This document shows, piece by piece, positions 11,569-22,124 of a DNA stretch of 64,000 nucleotides. A program made the translations under genes and the position numbers. The notes beneath the pieces were generated by a model. It did no database searches and was not told the origin of the DNA. It saw only the letters and a list, made by a program, of their open reading frames with translations. Each line of letters begins with the position of its first letter. The first letter of the stretch is position 1. Origin of the DNA: Aspidapion aeneum (Eukaryota > Arthropoda > Insecta > Coleoptera > Brentidae); NCBI GenBank assembly GCA_963576565.1, contig OY755039.1:84999289-85063288 (forward strand), read 5' to 3'.

Positions 11569-12228
11569 TGAACAAGTTTCCCAACTTGTTTTTATTTTTG
11601 TAAATAATTATATTCTCTAATTTTCACTTAAAATTAGAGAAGCTATCTCTCTTAGTTTTTAAATATTTTTGGGTTACATTTTCTACGCTTACAAGCGTTT
11701 TAGAATATTATTTTGATTTACTTTACGCTATATCTTTCCATATTTTAAATTTAAACTTCGCGCGCTTCTTCCAGCAATGAAGGATTTGAGATAAGCGGCT
11801 AAATTCGGACCAGCAGACGCAAACGCCGATTGTCTGAGCGAACAACTCAACCACGCGCCACGTGAAAAGAAAGTCACCGCACCGCTATTATTTTATATTA
11901 AAATTGTGGAAACTATTAATTTTTACGCTTTAGTTATTAGATATTAGTGTTTGGAACATTTGAACTATAGAACAATGGAGAGTCTGGTACTTCGCGTATA
12001 ATCGGGCTGGCCAGCCAAGTAGCTACAAAAGACATCTAATGGTAAGTCGTTTCTTTGATAATTTTTCATTGCTACGCTATTTTTAGTAAATAAGTTTTTA
12101 GGCTCTTTTTTCCCTGTCGGAGCCCTGTGGAAAGATACAGTCCCTCTTAACTCCCACACGTTTTTCTCGAGCTATCTCGAGTGGTCCTTCGGTATATTTT
12201 ATTTTCTACAGAAGGCCTGACCTCACCA
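11569..12228 (+). repeat. 3' LTR of BEL-1
   Basis: 660 bp, matching the 5' LTR apart from one substitution seen by eye. It is followed by the TSD copy CTGTT at 12229-12233. Confidence 0.93.
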
Positions 12229-12233
12229 CTGTT

Positions 12234-12645
12234 AATAAACCATTTATTTATTTTATTTATTTATTTATTCATGAAAAAAAGTGTTCGACACCGTATAACG
12301 AGCTGATTAGATTTTGGTCAAAATTCATTTATGATAATGACAGTTTTTTGACAGTTAAGGAATAAAAAACTCTAACTTTTTATTAATAAATTGTATGTAA
12401 AAACTTTGTAGGAGGTTTTGTTTGTGAGACATTTACAAAAAATTGTTTTTAAGGCTGATATGGCGCGGCGTGGGATTCTCTCATGTGTGCTACTGGGCTA
12501 GGAAGGTCTCAGATCCCTCATGGATCTATTTATTTACACTTAGATGAGCCAAACTAACCCCTGAGTTTAAAAAAAATAGTATTTTTTTACTTAGTAAGGG
12601 CTAGTTTTTGGAGATTCGTTTATAAGTTTGTTTTTATAATTTATA
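12234..12645. other. Interval without gene
   Basis: A short (TTTA)n tract lies at about 12240-12270. No coding or repeat structure is otherwise recognised between BEL-1 and the foldback element. Confidence 0.4.
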
Positions 12646-12902
12646 ATCATAACAAAAACATTTCATGTAAAAATAAGCCAAGTACGCGAAAAAGGCATTC
12701 CGTAAAAAGAATTGAGATAAAAGTAAAGCCAAGTTCTCCAATACAAATTTCAAAATGAAAGGTTCTTACTAGTTTGGAAATGTTTTTTTAAACTTTGCTA
12801 TTCAAATGCGACACCTTGGTTTTACTTTTACCTCAATCCTTTTAACGGAATACTATTTTCGCGTACTTGGCTTTTTTTATATGAAATTTTTTGTTATAAT
12901 TT
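12646..12902. repeat. Palindromic tip of the FB-1 left arm
   Basis: About 120 bp reading AACAAAAACATTTCATGTAA ... is repeated in inverse toward 12902, with a short spacer near 12785. It shares ACGCGAAA, GAATTGAGATAAAAGTAAAG and GTTCTTACTAG with the tip at the other end (15984-16337). Confidence 0.6.
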
Positions 12903-12997
12903 CACTCCTTTTTTAAAAGAATTTGGATAATATTTAAGTTTTAAAGTAGTAGAATATGCGGAATATTGTTGAAAACTATGCCTTATTAAAAATTTTG

Positions 12998-13520
12998 TGG
13001 TTTTTTTAAATTTTTTACTATGGTTTTATCATAGTTCCTATCAGCCTTCTAAAGCTCAGCTCTCTAGCGTTTCTTGAAGTGGGAAATGTTACTTTTACAT
13101 AACTTTACATTTATAGGGGAGGGAAATTCATTTAAATTTTGGGCTTTTTTTATTTTTTTAATAGTATTATCATAGTATCTATCGGCCTTTCAAAGCTCAG
13201 TTCTCTAGTGTTTCTGGAAGTGGGCAATGTTACTTTTACATAATTTTACATTTATAGGGTAGGGAAGCAAATTAAAATTTTGAGGTTATTAAATTATTTC
13301 ATATAGTTTTATACTATTTCCTATCAGTCTGCCAAAGATCAGCTTTCTAGCTCAGCTCGCTAGCATTTCTGGAAGTAGGCTATGTTACTTTTACATAAGT
13401 TTAAATATATAGGGGAGGTGAATACATTATAATTTTGGGGTTAAGTAACCAATGGTTTGGTCATAATTTCTCTCAGCCTGCCAAATTTTAGCTTTGTAGC
13501 ATTTCTGGAAGTACAGTAGA
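12998..13520 (+). repeat. Tandem units of FB-1, left arm
   Basis: About four diverged direct repeats of about 120-130 bp. Each contains a TATCATAGTTCCTATCAGCC-like start, AGCTCAGCTCTCTAGCGTTT, a TTACTTTTACATAA core and TTTATAGGGGAGGG. They face the inverted series at about 15240-15870. Confidence 0.65.
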
Positions 13521-13654
13521 ATTTTGATGATCTATACATGAGTGAGTGGCAATTTCGACGTTTTTTTAAAATATTTTACTACTTTCCTACTTTATAGTAG
13601 TAGAATTTTAGATAGGTCAAATATGTTCTGAAATGTTTCAAGAAAAGATGGTAC

Positions 13655-15048
13655 AGACCCAGATAAAAAAACGAACATTTACCACATTTTAATTGAGCAC
13701 CAGTCCTAATTCCTGTATAATGCAAGAATACTACAACAAGAGGGGGTCCGAGATGGTTTAACTACCAGGAAAAAAAATGCACCAAATGTCATAGGTTTCG
13801 GAAGAAATGGCAACACAGATAAAAATTGCAAAAAAAAACGCAAAAAACAAGAATTAGTACCCTACCTAATTTCAAAAAAATGACGCCGCAAAATAAATTT
13901 TTTGCAGTATCAAAGATACTGAAAAAACAAAAAAACTTTCTGAACACCCTGAATATTATACAGAAAGTTATGTCCAATTACATTACGTCTGTCACATGAA
14001 CAGAGTTGGAAGAGGCTCAAACAAACCGGTCCTGGCAATTTTTTTTTATTCGGCTCTCGCTTCGGCACAAAAATTTTATGGCATAGAAAACGAATTCAAT
14101 ATTTATTATAACATTTTTTTAATCTCCCGATTTTTTCTTCTGGATATTGGTATTGTAAAAATATTATCACATTATCTCCTTGATACATTATACTTATTTT
14201 AACTTAAAGTAACTGTAACTGTTTAATTACAAAATTAAACATAAACTAACCTTCTCAAGTTTACCTATTTAAATTATATAAGTTATTTAGTTTATAAAAC
14301 AACACATTATATGGAATTTTATATTTTATAATTTATCACGAACCATAACAATTTCTTAGTATAAAAAGAGAGGATTTATCTCAATAAAGCGGATTCAACA
14401 TTTGATAGTTGTTCTTACTATACCTACTTAGTTTACTGTACCATAAGCCTTCTTGGTCATTGCAGGGAGTGAGGCTGCTCCCTGGCAGTAAACTTTTTAC
14501 TTTAATCCCGCTGCTTAATCAAGCTGAGTTAAGCAAGTGTAATTGTCAAGCAAAGCTTGCACAGTAACAATAAAACGAGTAACGCAGGCCTGGAGTTACT
14601 ACATACAGAACTAACTTTTTAATTTAAATGATTAATGTTTTAATTAGTTCGTTTGTCAAATATACAAAAATAAATATTAATAATTTGGAATAGGTACATT
14701 GGGTCTGCGGCCCAACCGACTCTAAATTGTACCGGCCCACCGGGCATTTGCACGGTTGCCCGCCTGTTCCATCCAACCCTGCACATGAAGCGGTTCCATC
14801 CAACGATTATAAACACACAGGATTGCTTATTTCCATTTAACTAATGTTAGCGTCGCTCAACGAGACGACGCTGCTTACGTCACCAGCGGACCAGTTGCTT
14901 TGTTTGTATTCAGAGTTCGTGTGATTTTAAGGCGTTTTTGACTTTTTTACCTCCGTTTTTTTGCGTTTTTTCATTTATTTGACGGTGTGGTTGACTATTT
15001 AGGAGGTAAATCTGAGGGCACAGCCATGCCTCGCCAAGTTCACGCGCC
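13655..15048. other. Interior of FB-1 without recognisable gene
   Basis: No credible coding region. A promoter-like TATAAAAAG (about 14359) and an AATAAA (about 14382) lie close together, but no LTR pair was found around them. The segment at about 14797-14880 has a diverged inverted copy at about 17690-17776. Confidence 0.4.
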
Positions 15049-15239
15049 GTACCATCTTTTCTTGAAACATTACTTGACCTATCTAAAACTCTACTTCGGA
15101 ATGAGCTACGAATCTCAAACTTTGCACAGTCGTAGATCTCCATGGAGTTAACCATCTCTTCATGTTTAGTTTCATGGAACTCCCAAAAGTACTGAAGTAG
15201 TTACGAAATTTCAAAAAACGTCGAAATTTTCACTCACTC

Positions 15240-15870
15240 ACTCACTCATGTATAGATCATCAAAAAGTTATGTAAAAGTAACATTGCCCACTTCCAGAAA
15301 TGGCAGACTGAGGAACTATGATAAAACTATAGAAAAAAATTTAAAAACCCCAAAATTATAATTTACTTTCCTCCCCTATAAATGTAAAATAATGTAAAAA
15401 ACACATTGCCCACTTCCGGACACGCTAGAGAGCTGAGCTTTGGAAGGCCGATAGTAACTATGATAGAACTATAGAAAAAAAATAAAACACCCCAAAATTC
15501 TAATTTACTTCGCTCCCCTATAAATTTAAAATTGTGTAAAAGTAACATTGTCCACTTCCAGAAACCCTCGAGAGCTGAGATTTGGAAGGCCGATAGGAAC
15601 TATGATAAAACTATAAAAGAAAATTAAAAAACCCCAAAGTTTAATTAACTTCCCTCTCTTATAAATGTAAAGTTATGTAAATTACCATTGTCCACTTCCA
15701 GAAACGCTAGAAAGCAGAGCTTTTGAAGAAAACGCTAAAATTTTAATTTACTTTCCTTCCCTATAAATGTAAAGTTATGTAAAATTAACATTGCCTACTT
15801 CCAGGAACACTAGAGAGCTGAGCTATAGAAGGCTGATAAGAACTATGATAAAACCATAGGAAGATATAAA
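15240..15870 (-). repeat. Tandem units of FB-1, right arm
   Basis: About five diverged units, the inverse of those in the left arm. Hallmarks are CCTCCCCTATAAATGTAAA, TAACATTGCCCACTTCCAGA and AACTATGATAAAAC. Small frames inside are repeat artefacts. Confidence 0.65.
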
Positions 15871-15983
15871 AAAAACTCAACATTTTTAATAAGGCATTGC
15901 AAAAGTTTTGAACAATATCCCGTATATTTTACTACTTTAAAACTTAAATATTATCCAAATTCTTTAAAAAAGCAGTGAAATCA

Positions 15984-16337
15984 TAACCAAAAACATTTCA
16001 TGTAAAAAAAGTCAAGTACGCGAAAGTGGTATTCCGTAAAAAGAATTGAGATAAAAGTAAAGCCAAGTTCTACAATACAAACTTCAAAATGAATAGTTCT
16101 TACTAGCTTGGAAATGTTTTTCTTGGCTATTACGGCTGCAAATGACTCTTAGGAAATTGAACGTAAAGAAGTTTGGCTGGAATAGCAAAGTTTTAAAAAA
16201 ATTTCCAAACTAGTAAGAACCATTCATTTTGAAATTTGTATTGTAAACCTTGGCTTTACTTTTATCTCAATTCTTTTTATGGAAGACCACTTTCGCCTAC
16301 TTGACTGTTTTTTACATGAATTATTTTTGTTATGATA
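15984..16337. repeat. Palindromic tip of the FB-1 right arm
   Basis: The sequence from about 15985 to 16110 is repeated in inverse at about 16190-16337. The spacer (about 80 bp) is longer than in the left tip. Confidence 0.6.
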
Positions 16338-16439
16338 AACCTTTATAAATGTGAATTAAGTGAATTGACATAAAGAAAGCACAATTTTTTCTTGAAATAA
16401 AAGCTTTGTGTTCCCTCTTTCAGTGTAGAAATATAAATA

Positions 16440-16894
16440 CAGGGTGAGAAAAAAGTACCGAGATCCCTAAATATCTCGATAACTAAGAGTTATTTGCAAA
16501 AATGGTCTAAATAAAAGTTTTAGGATTGAATTTGTTCTATTTGGTCGTGACATTGACATTGACGTATCTGTCAGCATTAGGAGTTTTTCGGGGGTCAACT
16601 TTAAAAATTTAAATGAAAACCATATTTTTTTCTTTTACCATTCGAAGGAGAATAAAAATCTACGTTTAAAATGACATTGTAATTTTGTGTCAGAATGACA
16701 TTTCGAAGAATATAAATTAAATAATTGTTCTTAAAGTGGCCTTAACACTTTAAGAAACTCGTAGATTATTTAATTACCCCTGTATTTTATTATGCGTGTA
16801 GCTGTGACAATGACATTATATCTTAATATTGTGTCAAAACAAATCGCAAATTGTTTCTTGTTTGAAGGGGTCCCGCTACTTTTTCCTCACCCTG
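16440..16894. mobile_element. Tc1/mariner-like MITE with TA duplication
   Basis: 455 bp. The left end CAGGGTGAGAAAAAAGTACC is matched in inverse by the right end, with a few mismatches over about 28 bp. TA flanks both sides (16438-16439, 16895-16896). The interior holds several TGACATT motifs and no coding frame. TA flanks point to Tc1/mariner, without transposase evidence. Confidence 0.65.
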
Positions 16895-16896
16895 TA

Positions 16897-18515
16897 TATA
16901 TACTTTTATATTATTATATTTATATAAACTTTTAATTTTTTTTTGATTTTTGGAAACTCCTTGCTCATTAAATTATTCACATTAAAGAAAATTTTTAATT
17001 ACGCCGCAAACGTACTTCTTTTATTAAACTGATTATTGGAAAGTTTATTTTGTAGACAGTTTCTCGAAGTTTGGTTTCAGTTTTTTTCTTAAGTTTTTTT
17101 AGTCTCTTTATAGAAGTTTTCAGAAACATGTTACAGAAGAAGGAGTGAAAACGGGCGCTGGGTGGGATAAAAACAACTCATAACACAAACAATGTAAATC
17201 ATTTGAAAAAAAACTTATGAAAATCTATTGATTTAAAGCATAAGAAGTTGAAAAACACATCTTATTTGGTTGTTTTCTCCAAAAACTGACTGGTTTTTGA
17301 TATAATAATATAATAAATATTGCAATTTTAGATCTGAAATATCAAAAAAATACCTTTTTGTTACTGCATAATATAAGTGTATTTTATTATATCGGCAACA
17401 AAAACAATAAATTATACATCTAGTGATTTAAATTGATTAAACTTTAAAAAAAAATCCTACTTCTATTCTAAAACTTTCAACTATTTAAAAAACAAACTCC
17501 AACATATCGTCTGGTAGGAAAATTCAGCTCTCAGAGCAAACTCTTGATTTATCAAATCATTTGTTTTGAATAAATGAAATTATTAATTATATTTACTAAC
17601 ACGAATAAAAAATTTGTTTGCAAATAAGCAAGAAAAAAGTAGGAAAAACTCACGATTGCAATCTGTATTATATGAAGCGCGCTGAGAAGAGGTCCACTAG
17701 TGACGTAAGCAAGGCGCCGCCTACCGCTAAAAGAATCGAGCAAATAGGCAATCCTGTGTGTTTATAATCGTTGGGTTCCATCCACTATCCAACTGATGTT
17801 AAGTTGCCAAAATTGTATTTGCGGAAATCAAGTCTTTTCTGAGGGGTGCCCGAAAATAAAATTAATTAATTTAGTTAAGGCTTTTTAGTTGATATCCAAG
17901 ATCTCAACTGATATTCTTTTATTTACCGAATAATCAGGATTTAAAATGTAAAAAGACAGGGCCTGCCATTTGTCCTAAATTTAAATTCCTATGCGTTTCC
18001 AGAAACCTGAACCGAACCGAACCACCAGGGGCGTCAATATTTTTTTATGGGAGGGGTAATGGATTTTTGATTTATTAAAATAACATGCTGTAATACAGTA
18101 CCATAAGTTACATATATTAATTCTTACCCCCTATTTATTCCCACAACCCCCCCCCCCCTTCACGTCGCACTTGACGAAGACAAAAGCAAAAGAGGATGAA
18201 TTAGACCCGATACTGCTTACTCAAGTGAATCAAATACTCGTAGCCTGTAAACAGATCACGTCTTCTTGTACAAACTTTACAAAGTAGGTACGATGTAACG
18301 AAATGTTTTACAACGCAGAGAATAATACCAGGACTAACAATATGGTCTATAAATTTTTGAATAACATTAAAACTTCAAAAAGTTATATCTTAAAGTATCA
18401 CTTTTTTGATATTACAAAATCTGTAAAAGTTTGTATTTATTGATAAAAAGTATTCTTAAAGATTCATTAAAAAACTATATTTTTAAATATTTTTTCATCT
18501 TATGAACGATTGCTT
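16897..18515. other. Interval without gene
   Basis: No coding region recognised. About 17690-17776 is an inverted, diverged copy of about 14797-14880. At about 18028-18175 the text AGGGGCGTCAATA ... C-run ... GTCGCACTTG resembles a decayed hAT-like MITE of the 3564-5061 type, but no TSD was found. Confidence 0.4.
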
Positions 18516-19364
18516 TAAAGGATCCCGCCCGGAGCTTTTGGGCGGTGGCTTTCGGTTGGATTTGTTTTAAATTTCAGTATGTTGTAGATCTTGGTGTCCT
18601 GATGGAAAGTTATTATTGCCCTATCGTCGTCCGACCTATGGCTTCTAAGATACAGAGGTTCAAAGTTTCAGTTTTTAGCTTTTGTGCCTTTTTCACAAAA
18701 AACTGTTTCAAGTGATTTCTACCTATTCTGAAAAATGATATTATTGTCTGTTGTATATCAAACGTTAGGCCACAAGTAGACCTTAATAAACAAACAAAAA
18801 AATTCGACCTACTAACATTTTTCTTCATTCAGTGGCGTTCCAAACATAAAAATTATTAAAAAATATTTATTCAAAAAACGATGCTTTACAGAATTAGTTA
18901 TAAAAAAAGAACAAACGGTGGAATTTTTTCTGATTTTTCCTGTCTTTTAGAAATCCCTCAAAGAAACTAGAATATGTATAAATGTTAAGAATCGGTTTGT
19001 AAAATTTTTCACAAAAGGTTGTAAAACTCTAAGCTTTTTAGGATTTTATTGTTTTTTTTTTAGAAATGCAAAATACTTTTTTTAACGATAATATTTAAAC
19101 AAATAAAATTATGGGGTTAATAGAATGATTTTTGTTGCTCATAGTACTTTTTTAATAATTTATTCATTCAGTGATAGTTTTGCGACATTAAAAGTAAAAT
19201 CAAAAAGTTTAACAATATGATCTGTCAATTTGACATTGGTAGGTTAATAAAACGAGCTGAAGGTGAGCTCTATACGAAAAAAAGTTATACCGGCTGGTCC
19301 AAAAAAAACCGGACAATTTTTTTTTCATTATAACTTTTGAATTATATGATCGATTTTAATATGA

Positions 19365-19594
19365 TAAACTGCACTTGGCAGAGATTTAATCAGAGTTTTG
19401 ACTGAATATATTTTTTTGTCCGATATCTCAAAATCCAAGATGGCGGAATAAAATAAAACAGGTTCGCAAAATAAGAATAAACGAGCATCTTTGAAGGGTA
19501 CAATTTAATTTCGTCCGCCATCTTGGATTTTAAGATATCGGACAAAAAAATATATTTAATCAGAACTCTAAATAATTCTCTGCCAAGCGCAGTT
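19365..19594. repeat. Inverted repeat of about 80 bp with short loop
   Basis: About 19369-19445 (GCACTTGGCAGAG ... AAATCCAAGATGGCGGA) is repeated in inverse at about 19512-19592 (GTCCGCCATCTTGGATTTTA ... CTCTGCCAAGCGCA). The loop is about 65 bp. BEL-3 homology stops at the right edge (about 19594), so this is either the insertion that truncated BEL-3 or a joined flank. Confidence 0.6.
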
Positions 19595-20790
19595 TTACTA
19601 TTACAAGTCCTGCATGAATATTTTGATTTGCACGTGTCTACCCCATGCGAGGGATGAAAACACGCTAGACATAATTTTTTCTGCTTGACGAAAGATAGGC
19701 GCTCGATAGGCGAGAGGTCAAGAAATGTTTGACATTTCGAAAGCACGTGACCTTGATTACACCGGAAACATTTTATTCCCGTACTTGAATTAGTTGAGGT
19801 GCCAGCCAGTCCTATAAAAGGCGAATTGGGTGATTTATAGGTAGGCTTTTGCCCAAACTGATTTGGCATAGAATTTGATTTTTGATAGGTAGGCACCTTT
19901 TTAAGTGCTGTGGATTGAGGAAGTGATTCCAAAACTTTACATCTTTTTTCTAGGAATTGAAAAAGTGACTGAAAAGTGGGAATTTCGGTATCAGTATTGG
20001 CGAGACTCATTTCGAAATTTGAATGCGTCGGAATATCCAATTTTTCTAACAGAATGACAGCAGTCCCAACTGTCAACGTCAATGCTAAGTGATTTTTAAA
20101 TTTCTAGGGATTCTGAAAAGGTGTCAATTAAATTACGCAATTCTTTAGCTGACTCGTTTTTTAAGGTAGAGTTCATAATTGTGCTTAAAGCATCATTTGC
20201 GAGGTCTCGCTTGTTTTGATATCTATTGACTAATTTGTCGTAAGCAATTTTATAATTTTGATCAGATAAGCTAGTCCCTGATATCAATTTTAAAGGCTCA
20301 TCCTCCCGATATGAAAATAAATATTGAAGTTTTCGGACGTTCCTTAGACTATGATTTTGATCTATAATGTTATTAAAAAGATCGAAAAAGCTTGGCCATA
20401 ATTTTTTATCACCTCGAAATATGGGAATACCTAACTCTTTGAGTTTTGGAGTTTCAGATTCGTTTTGACGAACTTATGATCCCGAAAAGGATGGGGCCTC
20501 AACCGGAAATATTTCAGAGTAAACCCCCTTACACGCATAAAAATATTTACGAGCTTCTGAAAGGATCGTATCCTGCGTTTTAAACTCCTCGTCGCCGAGT
20601 CGTCTATCAGCATAATGACATCATTATGTGCCAGCATGCATTTATCGAAGGTTTCATCAAAATCGGAATACCTCACTTGAAACTCGTTTCTCGCTTTTGC
20701 GTCGGTTGCCGCGGTTTGTGAAAACACATAACACTCGGTGATCGCAGATAAAAAACCCTTGCGTTTTTGCACGGCTTTTTTGATAGACAT
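19594..20790 (-). pseudogene. gag: BEL-3 gag remnant with frameshifts
   Basis: Start chosen at ATG 20790-20788 (MSIKKAVQKRKGFLSAITEC), matching BEL-2 gag. The frame shifts just after LIDDS (near 20600). The gag then continues in another frame (20287-20096: ...NDALSTIMNSTLKNESAKEL) and shifts again before LEKLDIPTHSNFEMS (from about 20050). Zinc knuckles follow (CFRCNQGHVLSKC, CLACFHPSHGVDTC). Homology ends at CRTCNSK near 19594; the codons after it belong to the adjoining inverted repeat. It cannot make a full Gag. Confidence 0.82.
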
Positions 20791-21211
20791 GATTTTACCT
20801 TTGAAATGACGAAATTGTCGGTAGATATACAATTAACGCTAAATTAATGCTTCTGAAATAGAAAAAATGACGAATCGTCGAAAATATGCACTAATTTATC
20901 GCAATTGATGAAAATTGTTTTAAATATCGAAATGGTATGGAACAAATCTAATCACAGAAATGTTGTTTGTTTGTTTTGATTGATCCTCGATTTTGTTTAC
21001 TGAAATGACCGGGCGGTAAACCCTGCGTTACCATAGCAGCGGACCGAAAACAGGTGAATTGCGCCGAAAACCGAAGGTAGAACGAAAAACTACGGTTCAA
21101 TACGATTGGCAAAATTCAAGGCCGTGTGATCGCGGCGAAAATGCGAAAATGGCTGACTTAAAATACCGTCGTATGGAGTAAATTTATTTATTCGGTTCGG
21201 AGGAACACTTA

Positions 21212-21678
21212 TGTTTGCCCGCAGTTAGAAAAACGATAACTGCAATGGACTGTATATATTTTATTAAATGGAAGCGCGAACAAACATAATTATATTGATA
21301 CGAAATCACGAAATAATTAAAAGGTCCATTTACTGCTGTTACCCACACAACGGAAATCAGAGACAAAGTACTCACCAGTTTGCAGCCAATTTCTCCACGT
21401 TCCAGGGGCCCCTGTTTGGATCTAATGATGGCACCACGTAGCTGAAGGGCTGAAGTTTCTAGTTCTATGCTTCAGTACACCAAAATCGAGCACTTTCAAG
21501 TGAAGAAATTTGTAATAGTTGGAGAAAGTAATTAACACGCCATTTTTCTCGAGGCGGTAGAAAGGATCTCTCTGATTCTTGGTGCGCATGTCAATGCGCG
21601 AAAAATTTACTCTGTCCTTCATCCAATTGTGTGGTTTTAAAATTTAAAAACAACCGCGAAATTTAGCGGGAGCTAACA
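21212..21678 (-). repeat. 5' LTR of BEL-3
   Basis: 467 bp on the minus strand from TGTTAGCTCCCGC to a TG/CA-type end GGGCAAACA. It aligns with the 471-bp BEL-2 LTRs but is clearly diverged. It shares CTAGAACTAGAA/AGAACTAGAAACTTCAG and CACTTTCA-type blocks. Confidence 0.78.
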
Positions 21679-22124
21679 CTGGTTTCTTTGGGCGATTTCT
21701 AAAAGACGGAAGAAATCAAAAAAAATCCAGTTTGTTCTTTTTTTTATAGTTAATTCTATAAAAAATCGTTTTTTGAATAAATATTTTTTAATAATTTTTA
21801 TGTTTGGAACGCCAGTGAATGTAGCAAATAGCTCCAATTTTTTTATTTGTATATTAGGCTCTTATTGTGACCTAATGTTTCATATATAACAAACCATAAT
21901 ATAATTTTTCAGAATAGGTAGAAATGACCTGAAATAGTTTTTTGTGAAAAATCCACAAAAGCTAAAAACTGAAATTTTGAACCTCTGTATCTTAGAAACC
22001 ATAGGTCGGACGACGATGGGGCAATGCTAACTTTTCATCGGGGCACCAAGATCTACAACATACTGAAATTTAAAAGAAATTCAACCGAAAGCCACCGCCC
22101 ATAAGCTCCGGGCGGGATCCTTTA

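Larger units (their letters stand above)
5144..12228 (+). mobile_element. BEL/Pao LTR retrotransposon BEL-1, nearly intact
   Basis: A 7085-bp element with 660-bp LTRs at both ends, TG...CA termini and a 5-bp TSD CTGTT (5139-5143 and 12229-12233). By eye the LTRs differ at one base (the C/T difference in AAACTCCGCG against AAACTTCGCG), so the insertion is recent. Gag, protease, reverse transcriptase, RNase H and integrase follow in one frame, broken only by TAA at 10246-10248. A short purine-rich tract (GGTGGGCCGAA) lies directly before the 3' LTR. No envelope-like frame is present. Confidence 0.93.
12646..16337. mobile_element. Foldback-like element with long tandem-repeat arms (FB-1)
   Basis: The left arm (12646-13654) and right arm (15049-16337) are inverted copies of each other, about 1.0 and 1.3 kb. 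Each arm has, from outside to inside, a palindromic tip, about four tandem units of about 120 bp, and a shared stretch around AAGAAAAGATGGTAC / GTACCATCTTTTCTT. The interior (13655-15048) has no recognisable transposase. No TSD was found. The plan matches Drosophila Foldback-type elements in structure; homology is not shown. Confidence 0.65.
19594..21678 (-). mobile_element. BEL-3: truncated BEL/Pao element, 5' LTR and gag only
   Basis: On the minus strand: LTR (21678-21212), leader (to 20791), then gag fragments to about 19594. It is the same family as BEL-2, close in gag and recognisable in the LTR start TGTTAGCTCCCGC. Pol, integrase and the 3' LTR are missing. The 5' border abuts the right arm of the 18516-22124 element. 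Confidence 0.8.
18516..22124. mobile_element. Long-TIR element hosting BEL-3 and a palindrome
   Basis: The left arm (18516-18971) and right arm (21679-22124) are inverted copies of about 450 bp. Outer ends read TAAAGGATCCCGCCCGGAGC and its inverse. The arms share a clear run around ACAACATACTGAAATTTAAA. The right arm stops exactly where the BEL-3 LTR begins (21678), so BEL-3 inserted at its inner edge. No transposase is recognised and no clear TSD was found. The arms may be two inverted copies of a shorter repeat. Confidence 0.6.

Noticed and set aside
14350..14610. Solo LTR of another retrotransposon
   Set aside because: A TATA-like and an AATAAA-like site are close together, but no TG...CA borders or TSD could be found.
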